From the NCBI GenBank assembly GCA_964396265.1, contig CAYNEM010000003.1, positions 1-64,000 of the forward strand: a stretch of 64,000 bases of DNA. Direction: 5' to 3'. The notes under the pieces were generated by a model. It did not search any database and was not told where the DNA came from. It saw nothing but the letters and a program-made list of their open reading frames with translations. Positions 60,610 through 64,000 of the stretch are shown here, one piece after another (position 1 is the stretch's first letter; the number at the start of each line of letters is the position of its first letter). The translations under genes and the position numbers were made by a program. Origin of the DNA: EA-27 sp964396265. Its GTDB lineage: Archaea > Thermoplasmatota > Thermoplasmata > RBG-16-68-12 > EA-27.

Positions 60610-62089
60610 TCGGGAGCTCGCCGTTCTCCGCAGGGACGAACTCCCCGTCGACGGCTGCGCGGACTGCAAAGGTCCAATTCTGCGGGGACAGCACCGACGT
60701 CGCGTCGATGTGCAGCGTAATGGTGGCGACCTCGCTGGTGTTGAACCGGAACACGACGTAGCCGGCGCCGATTGGGACGGCTCGACCTCCGACGGTGACG
60801 TTGTCGACGAACGACACGCTCAGGTTGCCCGCCTCGAAGTTCGGCAGATCCAAGGTGAGGTTCACGGACGTGAGGACGTTGCCCCGGTTGATCGCGAGGA
60901 ACGTCAACGTTGCGTTCGTGCCCATGGTCACGGTCTGGTTCAGCTCGGAGATTGGGGCGTCGGGCGCCCCCGGGACCGCGAACGTGACGTGCGCTTCCGG
61001 TGGGATGCTTGCGACGGGGACGAGGGCGAAGGAGAGGACAAGGATTGAGGCGGTGAACACGCCGAGGGCGTACCGACGGATGTCGAGCTTCGTGAGGTCG
61101 TTGAGCGGCGGCGGGTGGCGGGCGCCGAGGACGAGGATGAAGATCGCGATGATGAACCAGCCCTCGTAACCGAAGACCAGCGCGAGCGACAGCATGAACA
61201 GGATCGCGCCGTACGACAGGTACCTCTGCCGATCGCCGAGCAGGGCTCGCGCGACGTGGCCGCCGTCGAGCTGCCCCGCGGGCAGCAGGTTCAGGGCGGT
61301 CACGAAGAGCCCGACCCAACCCGCGAACGCGGTCGGGTGGAGGACGGCGTCCTGCGGGATGGGAACGAAGTATGCGAGGACCTGGTACAGGATTGGTAGG
61401 TTGATCGTCAGCCCCCCGCCGAGGTTCGGCGGCACCGGCCTCGGGTCGACTTGCATGAGGAAGAGGCCCACGAGGGTGACGGGGATCGCGATGGCGAGCC
61501 CCATGAGCGGTCCGGACACGCCGATGTCGATGAGCGCCTTGCGGCTCGGGATCGGGTCCCGCATGCTGATCATCGCGCCGAAGGTGCCGAGAGGGATGGG
61601 CGGCGCTGGGAGGAAAAACGGCAGGGACGCATGGACCTTGTAGCGTTTCGCGACCACGTAGTGCGCCATCTCGTGGAACCCGAGGATCGCGAGGAGGGGC
61701 AGCGTGAAGAAAAGGGTGCCCTTCGCAAACGCGTCGAAGGAGGCGAGGTCGATGTTGTCGTACCCGGACCAATTGAGCGCCCCCGCGAGCGTCGTCGTGA
61801 CGAGGGTGAGGCCGAGCAACACGAGGTTGACCTGCGTGGATAGGAACCGTTGCGGCGCCCTCTGCTGGACGACGATCGCATACTCCCCGCCCTGTTTCAC
61901 GAGGACCGGGATGTAGTCCTTCGGCACGAGCTCGAGGCGCAATTCGTCGAACTTTGCCTCCATCGTCGTCGTGTCCACGTTCACGAGAAACTGGACCGCC
62001 TGCTCCGTTACCTTCGTGTCGTACACGGGGAACCGCGCGGCGACGCGGCTCTTGACCCATTCCAATCCTTGGTCGGTGGCTGAGAACAT
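60590..62089 (-). CDS. Site-2 protease (M50) with extracellular domain
   Basis: A 499-residue intramembrane metalloprotease. HEMAHY near residue 140 is the HEXXH zinc site, and NLLPAGQLDGGH near 270 carries the third ligand Asp. Membrane segments surround both. The N-terminal about 85 residues are a soluble domain and the C-terminal about 130 are a beta-rich outer domain rich in Asn-Thr/Ser (N-glycosylation type) sites. Likely cuts a membrane protein in signalling. Confidence 0.92.
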   Translation of the reverse strand: MFSATDQGLEWVKSRVAARFPVYDTKVTEQAVQFLVNVDTTTMEAKFDELRLELVPKDYIPVLVKQGGEYAIVVQQRAPQRFLSTQVNLVLLGLTLVTTTLAGALNWSGYDNIDLASFDAFAKGTLFFTLPLLAILGFHEMAHYVVAKRYKVHASLPFFLPAPPIPLGTFGAMISMRDPIPSRKALIDIGVSGPLMGLAIAIPVTLVGLFLMQVDPRPVPPNLGGGLTINLPILYQVLAYFVPIPQDAVLHPTAFAGWVGLFVTALNLLPAGQLDGGHVARALLGDRQRYLSYGAILFMLSLALVFGYEGWFIIAIFILVLGARHPPPLNDLTKLDIRRYALGVFTASILVLSFALVPVASIPPEAHVTFAVPGAPDAPISELNQTVTMGTNATLTFLAINRGNVLTSVNLTLDLPNFEAGNLSVSFVDNVTVGGRAVPIGAGYVVFRFNTSEVATITLHIDATSVLSPQNWTFAVRAAVDGEFVPAENGELPIMVRVE

Positions 62090-62126
62090 CGGTCGGGCTT
62101 CCCATCCTCCGCTTGTATTTCAGGGT

Positions 62127-64000
62127 TTATCCGAGAGAATTCCGAACCGCGGAGACCGCGGAGTCGAGGGCGGCTTCGACGGCATCGAGTTTCGTCCCCC
62201 CTCCCTGCGAGAAGTCCGACGCGCCTCCAGCTCCGCCGCCAACGAGCGACGCCGCCTCGTGGGCGATCGGAAGGCAGTCGAGGGCCACGTCGGTGCTGCA
62301 CGCGACGAGGAGGCTCACGGAGCCGTTCCTCGCGGCGAGGACGACCACGTTGCCCTTCTCCTGCACGATCGGGATCGCGAGACGTCGCAGATCCTCGGGC
62401 GAGCTCGAGGGGATGAGGGCGGTCCACAACCGCGCGCTGCCCACGGGGGACACGCGCACGTCGACCGTGCGTTCTCCCAGACGCACCTGCTTCACGACCT
62501 CCCCCGACACCGGTTCGCGGATCGCCGCCTTGATGCCTCCCCGCTCGAGAGTCTCCACGCGCTTTCGCAGCTCCTTCGCCTCGTCCTGGAGACGGCCGAC
62601 CGCATCCACGAGCTGGTCCGCGGGCACGCCGAGTTTCCCGCGGATGCCCTCCATCGCCTGCGACTGCTTCTGGACGTACGCGAGCGCCTCCGTCCCCGCG
62701 ACGTACTCGAGGCGCACGACGCCGTCCTGGATCCGCGACGTCCGCAGGATCTTGATGAGCCCCGCCTCGCTCGTGCGTGCGCAATGCGTCCCGCCGCACG
62801 CCTCGATGTCCCACTTCGGGATCTCGACGACGCGGAGCTTCGCCCCGGGCACGGAACCGCCCTGATACAGCCGGAAGCCGTACTTCCGCTCCGCCACGTC
62901 GCGCGCGACGGAGCTCGTAGTCACCTTCGCGTCGGAGAGGGCGATGTCGTTCGCGAGTTTCTCGATCCTGCGCACCTCCTCGTCCGTCAGGGCGTCGTAG
63001 TGCGTGATGTCCAGTCGCGCGAGGTCCGCGGCCTTGTGCGCGCCGGTCTGCCAGACATGGTTGCCCAGGACCTTGCGCGCGGCGCCGAGCATGATGTGCG
63101 TGGCCGTGTGGTGCCTCCGCAGACGTTGGCGCCGGTCCCAGTCGATGACGCACTTGACACGCTTCCCGACCCCCAGCGAGTCCGGCCAGACCCGGAGGAG
63201 GTGGACGACGGAGCTGCCGGCCTGCTGTACATCGGCGACGTCGTACCCCTTGATCGTCCCGCGGTCCGCCTCCTGGCCGCCGCCTTCCGGGTAGAAGTAG
63301 GTCTGGTCGAGGACGACGGCGCTGCCCTCGACCGCCAGCACCTTCGCGAGGAACGTCTTCTTGTTCGTGTCCTCGTAAACGCGCAGCTTGCTCGGCGGCG
63401 GAGTCCCCGGCCACGCGCGCGCCTTCTCCGCCCGGCCCTCCGTCCGCTCGTGCCGCGCCGCCACCCGCTTGAAGAAGTCGTCGGGCACGTCGACGGGGAG
63501 CTCTGCGAACTCCTGGACGACCTCCGGCGTGAGGCCGTGGGAGTCGTACAGCTCCACGAGGCGGTCCGCGTCGATCCTGTCGGCGTTCCCCGCGCGCACC
63601 TCGGCCTCGAGGCGGCGGACGACCTCCTTACCCTTCGTCAGCGTCTCCCTGTACCGCCTCTGCTCGACGTCCAGGAGCCTGAGGATGTCCGTGCGGTTCG
63701 CGAACACCTCGGGGAAGTCCTCCATGTATATCTGGACGAACAGGGTCACGAGGTCGCTCGGCGCCATCTCGAGTTCCAGAGCACGGAAGGCGCGCATCGC
63801 ACGACGCACGAGGAGGCGCGCGAAGTAGCCCTCGCGGCTGTTGCTCGGGACGACGCCGTCCGCGAGGACGAACATCAGGGCCCGGGCGTGGTCGAGCACG
63901 GCGTAGATGTTCTCGAGGGGCCCGACGTCCTTCATGAGGTCCTCGACCGACATGCCGAGGCGGTCCGCGGTCATCTTCCGGATCGAGCGCAGGTCCGCGA
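62127..64000 (-). CDS. alaS: Alanyl-tRNA synthetase (5' partial)
   Basis: The C-terminal about 625 residues of AlaRS; the N-terminal class II catalytic domain lies beyond the window edge. The editing-domain zinc motif is present: HHTATHIMLGAA near the middle and CGGTHC further on, and the C-terminal domain ends near DSAVSAVRNSLG. The frame is open to base 64000. It follows the site-2 protease gene divided by 37 bases. Confidence 0.95.
   Translation of the reverse strand, partial: ADLRSIRKMTADRLGMSVEDLMKDVGPLENIYAVLDHARALMFVLADGVVPSNSREGYFARLLVRRAMRAFRALELEMAPSDLVTLFVQIYMEDFPEVFANRTDILRLLDVEQRRYRETLTKGKEVVRRLEAEVRAGNADRIDADRLVELYDSHGLTPEVVQEFAELPVDVPDDFFKRVAARHERTEGRAEKARAWPGTPPPSKLRVYEDTNKKTFLAKVLAVEGSAVVLDQTYFYPEGGGQEADRGTIKGYDVADVQQAGSSVVHLLRVWPDSLGVGKRVKCVIDWDRRQRLRRHHTATHIMLGAARKVLGNHVWQTGAHKAADLARLDITHYDALTDEEVRRIEKLANDIALSDAKVTTSSVARDVAERKYGFRLYQGGSVPGAKLRVVEIPKWDIEACGGTHCARTSEAGLIKILRTSRIQDGVVRLEYVAGTEALAYVQKQSQAMEGIRGKLGVPADQLVDAVGRLQDEAKELRKRVETLERGGIKAAIREPVSGEVVKQVRLGERTVDVRVSPVGSARLWTALIPSSSPEDLRRLAIPIVQEKGNVVVLAARNGSVSLLVACSTDVALDCLPIAHEAASLVGGGAGGASDFSQGGGTKLDAVEAALDSAVSAVRNSLG

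Overview
The window is a 64 kb, high-GC piece of an archaeal chromosome, probably a scaffolded metagenome assembly because it carries a run of exactly 100 N inside a 23S rRNA gene. The archaeal assignment rests on the gene content: eL37-LSm-purF, eL18-uL13-uS9-rpoN, a toprim-type DnaG primase, a GINS subunit, a GPN-loop GTPase, a geranylgeranyl reductase, archaeal-type TrpS, PheS and LeuS, Trm1, TrmG10, MptA and MptD, and TATA boxes 25-30 bases before several tRNA genes. The 23S gene has no 16S or 5S gene beside it. Unlinked rRNA genes are known from Thermoplasma relatives, so a Thermoplasmatota lineage is my best guess; this is an inference and no order or genus can be read from the window.

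Layout. 1-8.6 kb: esterase fragment, RNase HI, S9 peptidase, tRNA-Arg, two oxidoreductases, a DEAD-box helicase and a Fic protein. 8.8-19 kb: purF-eL37-LSm, small unknown genes, aldo/keto reductase, a double winged-helix regulator with a KaiC-like ATPase, a histone-tail-like protein, an SDR, and the ribosomal/rpoN operon, with three tRNAs. 19-27 kb: a TIM-barrel/SIS sugar pair, trpS, small TPR proteins, pheS, mptA, and an FtsZ-like gene with a tandem RHH regulator. 27-37.7 kb: leuS, tRNA-Lys, GPN GTPase, archaeal lipid genes (reductase, decarboxylase, CDP-alcohol transferase), an acyl-CoA synthetase and mptD.

37.7-42.4 kb is the accessory part: an ArsR/SRPBCC pair, three toxin-antitoxin-like pairs, an unknown gene and a DUF1801 remnant. 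Four copies of a 24-30 base direct repeat lie between these modules, and perfect palindromes sit at the start codons of the two main regulators. 42.4-64 kb returns to core genes: APC-USP permease, THEP1 NTPase, trm1, XPF-type nuclease, 23S rRNA with a flanking inverted repeat, GINS, a large FN3/GEVED surface protein, a DUF167/toprim pair, dnaG, a Lon-like ATPase without a protease domain, a VapBC pair, TrmG10, a site-2 protease and part of alaS.

The most unusual items are the repeat-delimited cassettes, the protease-less zinc-ribbon Lon-like ATPase, the truncated FtsZ-like protein beside a tandem RHH regulator, and the palindromes overlapping start codons. The genes suggest a heterotroph with isoprenoid, serine/ethanolamine-type phospholipids and an archaeal pterin pathway. 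All functions are read from motifs; nothing was searched.
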